Numbered from the stretch's first letter, positions 21,454-33,671 are shown. The stretch is DNA of 34,262 nt from Thermomucor indicae-seudaticae (GCA_000787465.1 JSYX01000374.1:1-34262); one strand, 5' to 3'. Notes: a model not told the origin generated them from the sequence alone. Made by a program: numbers and translations.

Positions 21454-22356
21454 AGCATTGGTGAACGAGAGGGCAGTTCTTGTGAACAACCAGTTATTCT
21501 GCGCTTATCTGCAGGAACATCAGATCATTGCTCTTTGGCGTCTTCATTTAGCAAATAATGCCTCTTATAGGAAAATATTGCGTCCATGTGACTGGCTCAG
21601 AGTCATTTTGTAGGCAAATCGGCTCACATGAGCTGGTCTCGGATAGACGCATAATGCACGATTATGCAATTTCCCTCGCACGGAAACACTGATAAAGTTC
21701 TGGAGCCTATGATAGAATGACAATTCATTCTCTGATCAAGAGCTGTATGCTTTCCTGCTATTGTATGTGCAGGCAAAGAGTTGCTTGATTGCGATGAGAC
21801 GGATATTCTACGCGCGCCGTTTTGGCCGTCATTGTAATGTCGGAAATACTGTTCCGCGGTACGTATAATCTAGATACGTATTCACCGTGTGCATGACTTG
21901 TAACATTGGACGCAATACTGCTCTGAAAGCAGGAATGGAATTACGGCGCCAACTGATATCATTTTTATGCATAAATCCGTGGCCCCACAAGCATTTGTAA
22001 TGCTTCGTTTCTCCGTATGGACTGTGTATGCTCTTCTTCACCAAGCGCCGTCTGCTCATTGGCACATTCCATTAACCGTTCTGTCAGAATTCCTGTACAA
22101 TGATTCTCTTTCGAATGCACATTGCAACATTTGGCAAGGAGAACTTTTCTTTTAGCCGGCCTTAGAGTTGATAAATATCCGAGAGTCCTGGTTATTGTCC
22201 CAAAAGGGCTCCTTGCATGGTACGGGACGGATCAACCTTTTTGCGTCCGACCGCGACAAAATTGCGTCATGGCGAAAAAGTCAGATCGACCCAAGTTGCG
22301 GCTCGCGGTGGGCTATACTTTAATCACACCTCTTCTTCTTTATTGCTTGTTTCTCC
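21231..22356. other. Intergenic region with a (TA)n microsatellite
   Basis: About 1.1 kb between two plus-strand genes. It contains a (TA)n repeat at about 21420-21451 and, just before it, the 3' UTR of the dehydrogenase. No gene is supported. The 100 bases before 22357 are CT-rich (CACACCTCTTCTTCTTTATTGC), a plausible transcription start region for the CoA ligase. Confidence 0.5.
21420..21451. repeat. (TA)n dinucleotide microsatellite
   Basis: An uninterrupted TA run of about 15 units lies 190 bases past the dehydrogenase stop codon. It is likely length-variable between strains and has no assigned role. Confidence 0.9.
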
Positions 22357-24112
22357 ATGGCTTTATCCAACACCTTGTATAGCATCTTTGAAGGCAAAGA
22401 GACGAATGCAAAGCACGCAGCCTTGATTGTTCCGTCCTCCGCACCTCTGCCCACCGTACTGACGTATCCACAGCTCTTGAACGCTATCCGCGACTTTTCC
22501 GCCCAACTGACGGCCATCGTGCCCGAACTCGCCGCGGGCGACGCTGTGGCCATCGCCTATCCCAACTCTGTCGAATTCGTCGTCTCTTTTCTTGCGACCG
22601 GCATGTTGCGTCTCGTGTCTGCGCCGCTCAATCCTGCCTACACAGAGGACGAATTCAACTTTTATCTCGAGGACTCCAAGGCCAAAGTCATCCTCCTCCC
22701 GCCCGGCGCATCCAACGATCCCAAGAATGCCGCGGTCCGTGCGGCCCGTAAACAAAACACCGCGGTCGTCCAAGTCTATTGGAACGGAACAGCCATTGAG
22801 CTTCACAGCAGCGCCACCGCCGCCGCCGTACCAGAACCTCGGCATCATTCCCTTTTAGCCTTCCAGCCACAGCCGGACGATGTTGCGCTCTTGCTGCATA
22901 CCAGCGGTACCACCGGTCGTCCTAAAGGTTAGACGAATCATGCGCCAGAAAAAAAAAGAAGCCGCTCCAGTGGGCATAACGTGCGAGTTTCTTTTTTTTA
23001 CATAGGCGTTCCGTTGTCCCATCTCAACTTGGTCACATCCATGCGCAATATTGTCGGTACCTATGAACTGACGCCTCGTGACCGGACTCTCTTGGTGATG
23101 CCATTATTCCACGTCCACGGTTTGGTCTGTGGTCTGTTGTCTTCCTTACTGTCCGGAGGTTCGGTCGTGATTCCACAAAGGTTCAGCGCTTCCCATTTCT
23201 GGAAGGACTTTACTGACCACAAATGTAACTGGTACACGGCTGGTATGTCTCACACACACACACACACACAAAAGCCTTGGCTCTATCACTCATCGTCATG
23301 CATGAACAGTGCCGACCATCCACCAAATCCTGCTCAGAAACCCACCCGAAAAGGTGCCACCGATCCGGTTCATCCGCTCATGCTCGTCCAGCCTGGCTCC
23401 CGCGACGTTCCATGCGATCGAAAAGCACTTCAAGGCGCCTGTCCTGGAAGCGTATGCGATGACGGAGGCTGCGCACCAAATGACATCGAACCCGCTGCCG
23501 CATCGCGGGCCGCACAAGCCCGGGTCCGTCGGGTTCGGCCACGGCGTCGAGGTCGTGATTCTGGACGAAGACGGCAACCCGGCCGAGGAAGGCGAGGTGT
23601 GCATCAAGGGCGCCAACGTGACGCGCGGGTACCTGAACAACCCGGAGGCGACGGCCAAGTCGTTCACGCGGGACGGCTACTTCCGCACGGGCGACCAGGG
23701 CAAGAAGGACAAGGACGGCTACCTGATCCTGACGGGCCGGATCAAGGAACTGATTAACCGCGGCGGCGAAAAGATCTCCCCGCTGGAGCTGGACGCGGTG
23801 CTCCTGAGCCACCCCAAGGTCGCCGAGGCCGTCAGCTTTGCGGTGCCCGACCCGATCTACGGCCAGGAAGTCCACGCAGCCGTCGTCCTCACCGCCAAGG
23901 AGCAGCACGCCAACCCGCACGAAAAGGCAGTCGAACAGGAGTTGCAGGCTTATTGTGCAGCCAAGTTGGCCAAGTTCAAGGTACCGAAACGGATCTACGT
24001 GACCCAGCACATGCCAAAGACGGCCACGGGTAAAATTCAACGCCGGATCGTGAGTCAGACCTTCTTCAAGGAGTCATCACCACAGCAACAACGACCGTTG
24101 GCCAAATTGTAA
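22357..24112 (+). CDS. PCS60: Peroxisomal AMP-forming acyl/oxalyl-CoA synthetase (Pcs60/AAE3-like)
   Basis: ANL-superfamily adenylating enzyme. Yeast Pcs60 and plant AAE3 convert oxalate, ATP and CoA to oxalyl-CoA, the first step of oxalate breakdown. Three exons: 22357-22927, 23006-23242, 23310-24112, giving 536 aa, as expected for the family. P-loop motif LLHTSGTTGRPKG spans the first intron (G|GTTAG). Then come MPLFHVHGL, YAMTEAAHQM, GYFRTGDQG, the hinge region LTGRIKELINRGGEKISPLE and the catalytic Lys in TATGKIQRR. The C-terminus AKL is a PTS1 peroxisomal signal. Exon 3 is markedly GC-rich compared with its surroundings (GCCGAGGAAGGCGAGGTG style codons), suggesting codon bias. Intron 2 carries a (CA)n tract. 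Oxalate specificity is inferred from overall resemblance; medium-chain or other carboxylates remain possible. Confidence 0.93.
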
Positions 24113-24426
24113 AGCCAAAGATTTATATATTCATATATACCTCTTGTATTATCCATAGATTTCATTCGTTCTTTCTTGCATTGCGCGTGCTCTTCTTTTT
24201 AAATCCATGTCAGAATGAAAAAAAAGCACTACAGTAGTTTTGTTATAACGCATTGGTGACATGTCGCAAAGTACGTTTGGACTGGATGCGACATCCCCCC
24301 TATCCAGTGCCTGAAATTCGTCAGAAATGCAATCTGCGGGAGGAGTGACCGGTCGTGTGCATATGTGTGTGATTGCCTGCCTGTTGCCCTGGTTTTCATC
24401 GATTCTCCCATTAGGACCTATTAGCA
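24113..24426. other. Intergenic spacer between ligase and GDSL esterase genes
   Basis: About 310 bases. It contains a small inverted repeat (ACTGGAT ... ATCCAGT, 24272-24302) separated by a C-rich loop, and TATATATTCATATATA just after the ligase stop that could act in 3' end formation. No gene is seen. Confidence 0.4.
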
Positions 24427-25607
24427 ATGGATCTTTACTCTCTTGTTATTCTTCTTTGGTATCGGATGCTACTTTATATTTTCTGTCTGATCATCGCTAC
24501 CGTCTCGTGTGCTCCGGCTGATTTCCAGTGGAGCCGCATCGAGACCCTGTTTACCTTTGGCGATTCGTACACGACTCAGAATCTGGACCTTGCGACCCTG
24601 AAATATCCATGCGCCGAATGCACGTCGGCCGGCGGGATCAACTGGGTCGAAGCCTTGGTGGCCTTGCAACCTAGCATCAAGGCCTACTGGGACCTGGCTT
24701 ACAACAGCGCTCCCATCGCCAACCGCCTCGTTGGCCAGGTAACCCAACCTTTGATGATGATAAGGCAATACGCAAAGATACTTGCTAACTCACCACCGAT
24801 CTAAAGAATAATTCGCAAGTGATCGATGTCACGACGCAAATCACTCGGCTGTTTCCGACCCACTTTCTTGCGGACGGCATGCAGTGGGACCCCGAAAAGA
24901 CGCTGTATATGATCTGGGTCGGCATCAACGACATTGATCTGACCGCAGACTGGCCCGCCGACACGGACCAGCTCGATGCAGCCTTGATGGATCAATACGG
25001 GACATTAATCGTACGCTATCTATCTTTATCGGTCCAAGTACAAGTGGTCCTGACGATGACCTTGGCTTTTTTCGTAGGACTTTTTGTACAAGCATCAGGC
25101 GCAGCAAATAGTACTCTTGAACGTTCCTCCCATTGACCGTTCGCCCATGTGGCAACGACAAGGCGTGCAGGCTGTGACCCGCATCCGAGATCGCGTGACC
25201 GGTATGTATTATGTCCAAAGCGGTTATTGTTATGCGCCAATGTTTGTTGATCAGGCAACACAGACTTTAATCGCCAATGGCTGACGCTGTGTGAACGCCT
25301 CAAGCAGGAAGTGCCTCATCTTTATGCATTCGATGCATGGTCGGTCTTTACGGCTATTTTGGATCATCCAGGTCGCTACGGATTCAAAAACGTGACGAGC
25401 TACTGGGACCCACCTTCTTCTACGCGTGACGGAGCGTTGGAGGAGTAAGTGCCTCAGAACAAATACCGCTCTATTTTGTGCTGATCTAGGGTGGGGCAAT
25501 TTAGCTACTTTTGGTGGAACGATCTCCATCCAACATCCAAAGTACATTCTTTCATAGCTGAATCGCTGCATGTCTTTCTCGAGTATCAATCATCGTCTTC
25601 CCAGTAG
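24427..25607 (+). CDS. Secreted GDSL/SGNH esterase (carbohydrate esterase family 16-like)
   Basis: SGNH-fold ester hydrolase, probably secreted and acting on acetylated glycans or other esters. Five exons: 24427-24738, 24807-25010, 25078-25201, 25255-25444, 25505-25607, giving 310 aa. The N-terminus has a hydrophobic signal segment (either from the first ATG or from MLLYIFCLIIATVSCA, residues 14-29). Block I is FTFGDSYT with the nucleophile Ser47. The oxyanion block is WVGINDID (Gly and Asn), and the C-terminal Asp-His pair is in WWNDLHPTS (D283, H285), just before the end. Short length and the WWNDLHPT ending fit fungal CE16/GDSL lipase-like proteins. All junctions are GT-AG and in frame. 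The exact substrate cannot be read from the sequence. Confidence 0.9.
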
Positions 25608-25716
25608 TAATAGATAGTAATAAAGCGAACGGACATTGAATTGAACCTTTGGCAACACGCGCTTCCTCGGTGTTTGCCCCCCCTTCCTTGTCCAGTAGTA
25701 TACAGAGAGCTACATA

Positions 25717-26206
25717 ATGTCATCACTGTCAGACGAGACAATCCGTAAAGTAAGCCATCGCCATCGTCGCATCGGAGGCAAAAGCGCGCACCAACAACCA
25801 GGATTAGGTGTTTGTGGAATTACAAGCGAAATACGTTCAGAGCACGCAACAGGTCAACGCCATCAAAGCACAGATACAAGCCAGACAGCGCGATCGCAAA
25901 ATGGCAGAGCTCACTCGGCGAGAACTTGACACGCTCGATCTGCAGACCAAGACATACAAGCCCGTCGGTAAAATGTAAGCCTAATCGATCGGATGGAGTC
26001 TCTTTCTTCGATGGCATTGACGACGACGAGGAATTAGGTTCATTCAAACACCATTGAGCGACATGAAAAAGCTGTACGAACAACGTGTCAAGGAATCCGA
26101 TGACAAAATTGCTCAGCTCGAGAAGAGCCAGAAATATTGGGATCGCGCTGCATCCGATGCCGAAAGCAATCTCAAGGATATCCTGCAAGGACCACGCACC
26201 ATGTAA
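25717..26206 (+). CDS. PFD1: Prefoldin subunit 1 (beta-type)
   Basis: A subunit of the hexameric cytosolic prefoldin co-chaperone, which passes unfolded actin and tubulin to the CCT chaperonin. Three exons, 25717-25749, 25808-25974 and 26038-26206, give 122 aa, the usual length for this subunit. The product starts MSSLSDETIRK, followed by VFVELQAKYVQSTQQVNAIK, a long coiled-coil helix, then the beta-hairpin KTYKPVGKMFIQTP and a second coiled-coil ending GPRTM. The two helices around a central hairpin are the prefoldin beta fold. The gene is convergent with ATP synthase subunit d, with 104 bases between stop codons. A (AAAG)n-like A-rich tract follows the stop. Confidence 0.94.
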
Positions 26207-26310
26207 AAAAAAAAATAAATAGAAAGAAAGAAAAGAGGAACAATTGCCCGTCCGTATCGTTTATACAATTTTGTAAAGAGACATGCCGGATGTGCGGAAG
26301 GATAAAAAGC

Positions 26311-26959
26311 TTAGAAGTACGAAATGTCGCCAAACTTTTCCCTGTAGCCAGGAACGGAGAACTGGCCCTTTTGAACCATTTCTTCCACTTTCTTGATCAG
26401 GTTGGGGTTGGCAGCAACCACGTCGTCGACCTGGATAACAAGGAATCGTCAATGTCTTTCTGTCTCTGTCTGTTTCGCTACAAAGAAAGGTGTTACCTTC
26501 AATTGTTCGATAGGTCGCGAGTTCTCAATGTTGGCTAGCGTCGCCTTCAAGTCCTTGAGCTCAGCCTCAATCTTTTGGACCGTGTTTGTCGCTCTCTCGA
26601 TCTGTGCATGCGATTCCGTTAAAGAGCAAGATGACGCGCCACCATTGCTTTTAAAAACTTACAGCTTTGGCTTCGAATTGGTCAATGGCCTTCAATTGAG
26701 CATCCAGGTTGTACGGCACAGGCTTAAAGCTGTTGACCGCCTTCTCGGCCTGGTCGACCACGGCCTGGTTCTTGAGCACTTTGCGGTAGTAGGCGAAATC
26801 AACTGTGGTCGACTGCGTCTTGAGTTCAGCCAGGACACGCTTCGCCTCATCGTGGCGCTTGCGGAACGCCTGCAGAGCCGCGGCGGTCTCCTGGGGCAGG
26901 TTGCTGCTCAACTTTTGCCAGTCGATTTGCTTGGCGGCGGCACGAACACTAGAAGCCAT
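26311..26959 (-). CDS. ATP7: Mitochondrial ATP synthase subunit d (peripheral stalk)
   Basis: Peripheral-stalk subunit of the mitochondrial F1Fo ATP synthase on the matrix side of the inner membrane. Three exons (minus), 26959-26663, 26601-26497 and 26430-26311, give 173 aa, matching yeast Atp7 (174). It begins MASSVRAAAKQIDWQKLSS with the conserved IDW. It continues FRKRHDEAKRVLAEL, VDFAYYRKVLKNQAVVDQ and AIDQFEAKA, and ends VPGYREKFGDISYF. The helical, charged composition without membrane segments fits the family. No cleavable presequence is evident beyond the short N-terminus, as in other subunit d proteins. Intron phases are all zero. Confidence 0.96.
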
Positions 26960-27317
26960 TTGCTCTCAACTAGAAAGTTTACAAAAAGCACAGGGTTAAA
27001 AATTTTGGTGCGCTTCGTCAGATACCCCCCCTAGCCCTTCGCGCGGCGCCCGCCGGGCGGCTCCCGGGTGACGTAATGGCTTTTTCTTTTTCCAGCTTTG
27101 TAACTTGCTACTACTCGACCCAATCGTCTCTTGCATGAGATCAACTTTACGATAAGAGAAGCATAGTTTTCTGCTACCTGCGGTGAGTTATAAAATTGCT
27201 ACTGGGACAGCCATGGCCGTTCGTCAATGTGCACGCGCAAAAAATAAAATCGTTTACTTCTGCAACTGCTGCCAGCTATACAATGGCTACGACCGTGCGT
27301 TTTTGAAAAATATACAT
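26960..27317. promoter_or_regulatory. ATP7 promoter region and alpha-mannosidase 3' flank
   Basis: These 358 bases lie upstream of ATP7 and downstream of the mannosidase stop (both minus). A GC-rich island (27033-27068, GCGCGGCGCCCGCCGGGCGG) is followed by TGACGTAA at 27069-27076, which matches the CRE/ATF bZIP consensus and lies about 110 bases upstream of the ATP7 start. Regulation by a bZIP factor is an inference from this single site. Confidence 0.45.
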
Positions 27318-30300
27318 TTACAAAGTAATCTTCAAAGTAACTATCTGGAACGGAACGATATTCAAGTAGACACCTTCAGCTTGTCGTCGCAAAGCCGCTT
27401 GCTGTTGTAACTCGACGATATCATCGTCAAGAACTCGCAAGTTGGTGCTGAACGTCCGGTCGCCCATTGTCCCAGTTGACGTCGTCCCTGTTGGGACGAT
27501 TTCTAATTCGTCTTCTAGAATATTACATCGATATATCTTTTTCATGGGAAGTGAACTACAAGCACCTAGAGCGTTAGCATTCTTCCATTGAATCACGGAT
27601 TGCTGCACGAACTAACTAACCAAACCAATCGAGCTCTGGCGTGGCCGCCATAAGCTTCGTATAATCGTACAATAATGTCTCCACTGTCTTCAGCTTTCTT
27701 GAATGTATCCAGGATAACATTAGGCGCGTCTTCCAGTCGGAATTGCGGCAGATTGTTGGATATGCTATTCATCTTGCTGTAGGGTATCGGCCTACATACA
27801 CAGGTCAGCTCATAGTCGCCTGCTGTGGGAAACCAACCGGAAGTATACGTACCTTGTTAACAGCGGTACATTAAAGTTGTATCCTTCTCGGACCACGTCC
27901 GATTGCATAAAGTGTCCTTCATGAGGATATATTGCGTACTTGAATACATGGTGACCTGGTTTGACTGACTATTAGCATGCTTTCTTTGGTATGACCAAGT
28001 CTGTGCGTACCAATGTCGCAATTCGAGTCAGGCGCCTATCAATCGCATTGAATACCATATTGCATAGTAGTACGACAATGGCTGCTTCTTGCTTACCTTG
28101 GGAGAGCGAATGAGTGAGAGGCGTACAACGTTCTTGTGTGCCGCATAGCCATACTTGCAATCATTCAGAAGTGCAACACCGTAACCGTATTCAGAAATAT
28201 CAGCATACTTGTGTCCAGCAACCTCGAACTTGGCACTCTCCCATGATGTGTTGTAGTAAGTTGGTCGTTGGACAAAGCCATATTGCGTCTCATATGTTGC
28301 CTACCGATAAAGAAATGAATAAATAAAAGAAATGTCAAAAGCTCAAAGTCTTCATTTACCTTATCAGCCATGATATCCCATGCAAATTCCACTTTCTAGC
28401 GCCAGGTTAGTATCCCTCTTGCCAATCCTTTCAAGCTTTCTGCACAAACCAAAAACTGCCTATTCTCATTCCAGTCAACTTCTGTCTCAAAATCGATACG
28501 ACGTGATATTGCTGTCAGCACCACGATCTGTCGTAGTCTGCTCGTTTCAGATATCCGCTTTTCAACTAGCAATGCAGCGCGCAAGGGTCCTTGTTCCAGT
28601 AATTGCACGGAACCTTCTTCCACAATCTGGCCCTTTTCCAAGTGGTATATTTCGACTACAATGGGGTCAGCCCAAAGATAATCAAAGAACGAAAATTGGC
28701 ATACCATCCCAAGCTACAACCCACGGCAAGCAAGAAGATATGATTTCAGTTTCACGAAATGTTCGCTCATATAACCTATCAGAACATACCATCCCAAAAG
28801 AGCGGCTGGCGACGGATAACTTTAGCTTCATCTAGCATCTAATATTTTTGGGCATACCGAGTACTTACAATATCTTCGTACATTCTAAATACGTTTCCTC
28901 GTTCTCCGGGTCGAATAAGGGATCGACTTCAGTAATTTCCATCAGTATCATCTACGATATTGACAACGACGATAAACCTTACTCTAGTTTCTTATCCACA
29001 AGCGCTATTAAATGACCCGATTTATCGAACGTCGCTCGAATATAAACATTTTCCATCACAATATTGTTATTCTTGTCGGTCGAAACTTTAACGGGAACGT
29101 AATCAGGCTCTTCGCTCAGTGTGTATGCCTTGACTCCAAGAGGTGGTACGTTGCTGACTGCATGCAATGAATAAGCTCATACACATCGGCCGTATAGACC
29201 TCCTAAGCAATACTACTCACCGAGTGCATATCCTGTTCGTCCAAACGCTGAATACTGTTTCATGGCCGGTAATCTTTCATCCAACGGCACCTCAATGATT
29301 TCCCGTCTTGGCCAGGCTAAGGTATTGAAGACAGCAAGGGCTAAAAAAGCATTTCCCGCTCAAAATCTCGACGTTGAACCTGCAAGAACCAGTCCACGTT
29401 TTTTTTACCTTGTTTCTCTTCAGGAAGTGCAGCGGGATCCAAATCAAGTAATCTGTCTATGAGTGATTCCCTCTCACGTTTGGCAAGTTGATCCACTTTG
29501 GCGTACATCTAGCATCAGACGTCAGTTCCGTGCTTACATGTGCTGGCAAACAACACACACCTGCAAACAGTCGTCATATACCATCTCTATGGCAGAGCCA
29601 GACATAACATCGTGAAACTGAATAAGCGCAATCATCTTCCAAAACTGCTCAAGGTCGGCTTTTGGGTACCTGCACAAATGGATCATTATCTGTTGTCTAG
29701 ACATGGTGCTATTAAAAGTTTGTTTACTCACTGAAAGTTTTCTGGATCCATAATATGTGCCAAGGTAGCGAAAAACTCGACATCTCGTAGCAAGAATTCA
29801 CAGCTTCGATTTAGCTTTTTGCATAGAGCATGCGTCGTGAAAATGCCTCGATGTAACTCGAAATACTTTCCCTAAAGTTAGAAAACCAGCCTACAACGAT
29901 CAAGACACTCGTTGCTTACCATTTCACCGGTCCAAGTTGCCAGTTCAGGAGTTTCCCGTTCAAGTCTTTCGTAAAAATCGGTGGGTGCACCCATTTCAAC
30001 TTTGGGTAATCCATCCTAAAAGAGGAGAACCTGTTATCAATGTATTTACCAACTGCCTCTTCTCGTCGATATACCATACCACATTTCTCATACGCCTCAA
30101 CCGTTCAATCATGCTTGACAGCGGTCCACCTCCACCGTCTCCGTTTCCGTAGACTAACAAACTCGTATTGGAATATTCTTTATCTCGATGGTTCCGTACA
30201 CTTTTCGTGGAAGTGAGTAACAATGGCAAGTCATTTAGAAAGGCGTTAAACCTTACGTTCGAATGAGTTCTTCTGGTGTGCACTGAGCATTGTACGTCTC

Positions 30301-32174
30301 TGACGGAGGCATATGCGTAAGAGCCTTTGTGCCATCCAAGCCGACCCACCAGAACGTAGTAAAGGGAAACTAAAAGAAACATTGGTACGACAATCACGAA
30401 CTGGCCCACATCGCACGGACCTTGTTGACATTGTTCCACGAAAGTTTCTGTGTGAAAAAGTATTTCATATCTGCGAGATGCATCAACTGAGGGAGCTGTA
30501 TATGAAAGCAAGGTGAACATCAATATACTGCTTCTAGAGCAGAACCCGAGGCTGGAGATTACTTGAGACGCATAGCCAAATGAATCAGGAAGCCAGAAGA
30601 CTTTGCAACGTTTCCCAAAGTGCTCCTCAAAGAACCGTTGCCTGGTTTGTTCCAGTTAGTCTCATTAATGGCATGGACTCAGGCAGTTTCCCCTTACCCC
30701 AAAAGGAACTGTCGGCATAATGACTCTCCGCTGGGCATGTTTGTGTCCATTTCGATCCATGTCTGGAACAAAAACGTTCATGTCCATGGACTATATACAC
30801 CCACGAAGCACACACTGCCTATGACTCACCCCACCAGTCGGCATAAACTGGCCTTGAAGAGCCTTCTCTTTAATGCGTTCCCATAATGGAGGGTAATGAT
30901 CCTTCACCCATTCGTACTGTTGTGCCTGCGAGCATATGAATTTATATTCCGGGTACCGATCCATCAGTCCAATCTGCGAAGACCAGCTTCGCGCCGCTTT
31001 GCGTATGGTCTCCTCAAACGGCCATAACCAGGCAGTATCTGATATAATTAGCTTCATCACCGATAATAGTGTGCTCTGGATATAACTTTACCTATATGAC
31101 AGTGACCAATGGCGACTATTTCATGCTGGGCATCACCATTTTTTGCGCTCAGGAATCGACCAGCAATTCGGAGGCATTCTTCAAGACTTGAATCATCACC
31201 AGGATAGAAAGTATTAACAATCTTGTTGGCCGTGTAAAGAGCTTGAGCGGCACGTGGAGAGTCCGGTGGCAGATCTCTTGCCATCCCTAATATGATCTGG
31301 AAATCATACAGCAAGTCCCAAGCGAGTCGATTTGGCACTGCCAAATCCTAGCACAGAATCGTCGGTTGTAGCCTTCTTGATCATAGTAACTTGATTAAAA
31401 TAGACTTTTTACCAGTTCATTCAAGTTGAAGAATCGGTTTGGATCCGGTGGTCCAATCAAGCCGTTACCAGCTCCAAACATGCCATTGCATGCCATTTCG
31501 ATATAGAATTGAATGATTTCCCCTCCCTGGGCGTTTGTTGTCAATACGTACTCATGCCGTGCATCACTCCCGGCTGAAAAAGACAGGGTTATCAATATGA
31601 AAAGTAAGGGGATCATAACCAAATGGATTTTACCTCCTCCCGTCAAGCCTTGGATCGGAATTCCATCAACGCTCCAAATGAGTGCCTCGTTATCAGCGTT
31701 CCAAATAAAGTGAACTTCTTCGCCAGCAAATTCGTTTGGTATACGTATTTGAACATGGAACCAATGGGTCGACTAACGGGGAGTTTAATAGGGGTAGTCT
31801 AGACGGATCAAGATATACGACATATACCCATGAAGGCCCGAACCATTCGCCCAAACGCGTAGGCCGAAACTCTTGCTGAACAGCTTCATCAAAGCTGATG
31901 CGTTTGAGATCAGGTACGCTATAAACGAGAAGTGAAATAAACTCCTCTGCAAGACAACGACGATCAGTATTGGTACACAAACAAAAAGTGAAAGAACTGT
32001 ACCAGAGTTTGTCCTGGCTTTGTATAGTTGTGACAACAGGTTAATGTCGTTCCCATTGGCGCCTCCACTGGTGAAATTGCTGCAACGATCGATGGTGATG
32101 CTACGGATCAACTTTGGCGTCTCCAGAGCGTTCGGACCTCGATAACGAGAGTCAAAGTAACGCGTGTCGTTCAT
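27318..32174 (-). CDS. AMS1: GH38 alpha-mannosidase (vacuolar Ams1/cytosolic MAN2C1 type), 27 exons
   Basis: Class II alpha-mannosidase trimming free oligomannosides; yeast Ams1 acts in the vacuole after Cvt/autophagic delivery. Exons (minus): 32174-32003, 31946-31828, 31772-31634, 31573-31413, 31347-31092, 31038-30830, 30762-30698, 30641-30563, 30495-30421, 30369-30257, 30200-30080, 30015-29920, 29871-29732, 29669-29561, 29508-29409, 29358-29221, 29157-28983, 28926-28869, 28805-28790, 28713-28705, 28655-28450, 28395-28360, 28300-28097, 28035-28011, 27955-27853, 27791-27621, 27555-27318; together 1110 aa, in frame. Motifs: [24 protein letters not shown], zinc-binding [16 protein letters not shown] (about 278-293), [21 protein letters not shown] with nucleophile Asp about 393, [16 protein letters not shown] (zinc His), [33 protein letters not shown]. 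No signal peptide, as expected for Ams1/MAN2C1. Exons 19, 20 and 24 are 16, 9 and 25 nt. The acceptors of exons 16 and 18 were chosen by frame. Confidence 0.95.
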
Positions 32175-33284
32175 TGCGTCTGTCCGTCCCTTGAGGAAAC
32201 CTGATGACGAATACAGGAAAATCGAAGAAAACGTAAAGGTTTATGCACACGGGAAAAGCGTTTTCCTCTTCTCGAGAGTGCGAAGCTGCTGCTCCGAACG
32301 CGAGTTCCATTTGGGGTAAAAACGCGGGAAGGTTTTGACGTTCTTCCAACGATGAAAGCTAGATCAACTCTATCAAACAGAACAAAATCCATGTTTAGGA
32401 TATCGAGCAATTTTTATGAATTGAATCTGCTTCTTCTGGTAAGGCGATCAGACACGACTTTCATACCATCGAAGCGACTTCGATACAAACTCTTCCTTTC
32501 ATTGGTTCCTCATCCGAGGATATTTCCCTGGTTACACGAGTCATCAATAAGGTTTTCTTTGAAGCCCAACAAGAGGTCTGGACAATTGTCACTGTGCGTA
32601 GTAATAATATGACGTGACGATATCTGCACGACTGTCGCTTATTTTCAGCAAGCAGTAGTTAACGATACTGTTTATTGATTGACATATTGCATCAACTGTA
32701 AGCCGAATTTGCGCTCATATAACGATTAAGCATTACGCATATGAGAAACATGTTTTACGCTCCCATATGGTACGGAATACGCATCCTCCGCACAATCTGA
32801 GCTTCCAGGTTGATGCAAAGAGCATCACAAATATTCAACCATCATTTAGTAATCTTGCCTTTATACACGTCATCGATGGACTTTGTACTTACCTCCCCAG
32901 CGGGAAGCTCCCGAGGGGGTATAGCTGTACCATTTGCGGCAGCCTGTCCGCGCACCTATACACACCACGGAGTGTAAACTATTCGTGAAGATACACACGT
33001 TTCAGAACTTCTTCTGAGATCTAGTGTACATGTTTAAAGATGACATGTAATTCAGTAAACGAAATCAGGCGACTCATTACAAATTCTGTTTTAGTTCTGT
33101 TTGTTTAAATGAACGATGTTGAGGTGCACAGGGATCCTTTGCGTGATGAGAAACATAGTTACCAGGTTTCCTACTTTAACCAACCGGCAACATGACGAAA
33201 GACCATTCTTTGTTCTTGTTCTATGCTATGGAAATACTGCTTCTGGAACGGCCATCCTGCGCAGTGTGATACATACTTACTCAT
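32175..33284. other. Mannosidase 5' flank and intergenic DNA, no gene identified
   Basis: About 1.1 kb. Minus-strand frames at 32171-32410 overlap the likely 5' UTR of the mannosidase and have no family signature. The remainder is A/T-rich with short frames only. I see no promoter motif strong enough to name. Confidence 0.4.
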
Positions 33285-33500
33285 TCAATGGATAAACTGT
33301 AAAGGACGCTGCTCTTCAATCAAGGCCATGATTTGGTCCGCACTGGCCATCCCGTATTTCTCTTTGATGTCCTTCCTTAGGAAAAAGCGCTTTCGGTTAC
33401 AAAGTACGCAGAGGATGATCGCCGTGAAGTATCCGACAAGTGTACTGTAACTTTTGAACCCTTCCATTTGCAATATCCGGATTCTCGTAGCGTAAAGCAC
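33285..33500 (-). CDS. Possible terminal exon of a small membrane protein (weak)
   Basis: A minus-strand frame reads LVGYFTAIILCVLCNRKRFF, then RKDIKEKYGMASADQIMALI, and ends EEQRPLQFIH. A hydrophobic segment followed by basic residues and an R..I..KYG motif resembles the C-terminal half of fungal PLAC8-like cysteine-rich membrane proteins, but the cysteines that define that family are missing. No upstream exon could be joined with confidence. It may be a partial, decayed or chance frame. Confidence 0.25.
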   Translation of the reverse strand: MLYATRIRILQMEGFKSYSTLVGYFTAIILCVLCNRKRFFLRKDIKEKYGMASADQIMALIEEQRPLQFIH

Positions 33501-33671
33501 GAGAATACAATGAGCAAATAATTGTGGCTGGATGGTTTGGTGCTAATTCAGTTCCTATTGATGCCTTAAGTCATCTGGAGTGATGCAAATATCTGATAAA
33601 ATGATATACGAGTTTATTCGTCGTAACTTGGCCTATTGGACCACGTAAAAGAAACTGATATACTGGTTATA
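33501..33671. other. Spacer up to the Tc1/mariner element
   Basis: No features other than the TA at 33670-33671, taken as the flanking target-site dinucleotide of the adjacent element. Confidence 0.4.

Noticed and set aside
22981..23757. Second-frame open reading frame of 258 codons through intron 2 of the CoA ligase
   Set aside because: It reads through a CA-repeat intron and becomes Arg/Gly-rich out of frame with the enzyme; it is a GC-driven shadow.
23378..24040. 220-codon minus-strand frame over the CoA ligase
   Set aside because: It is antisense to the GC-rich third exon; the sense strand encodes all expected ANL motifs.
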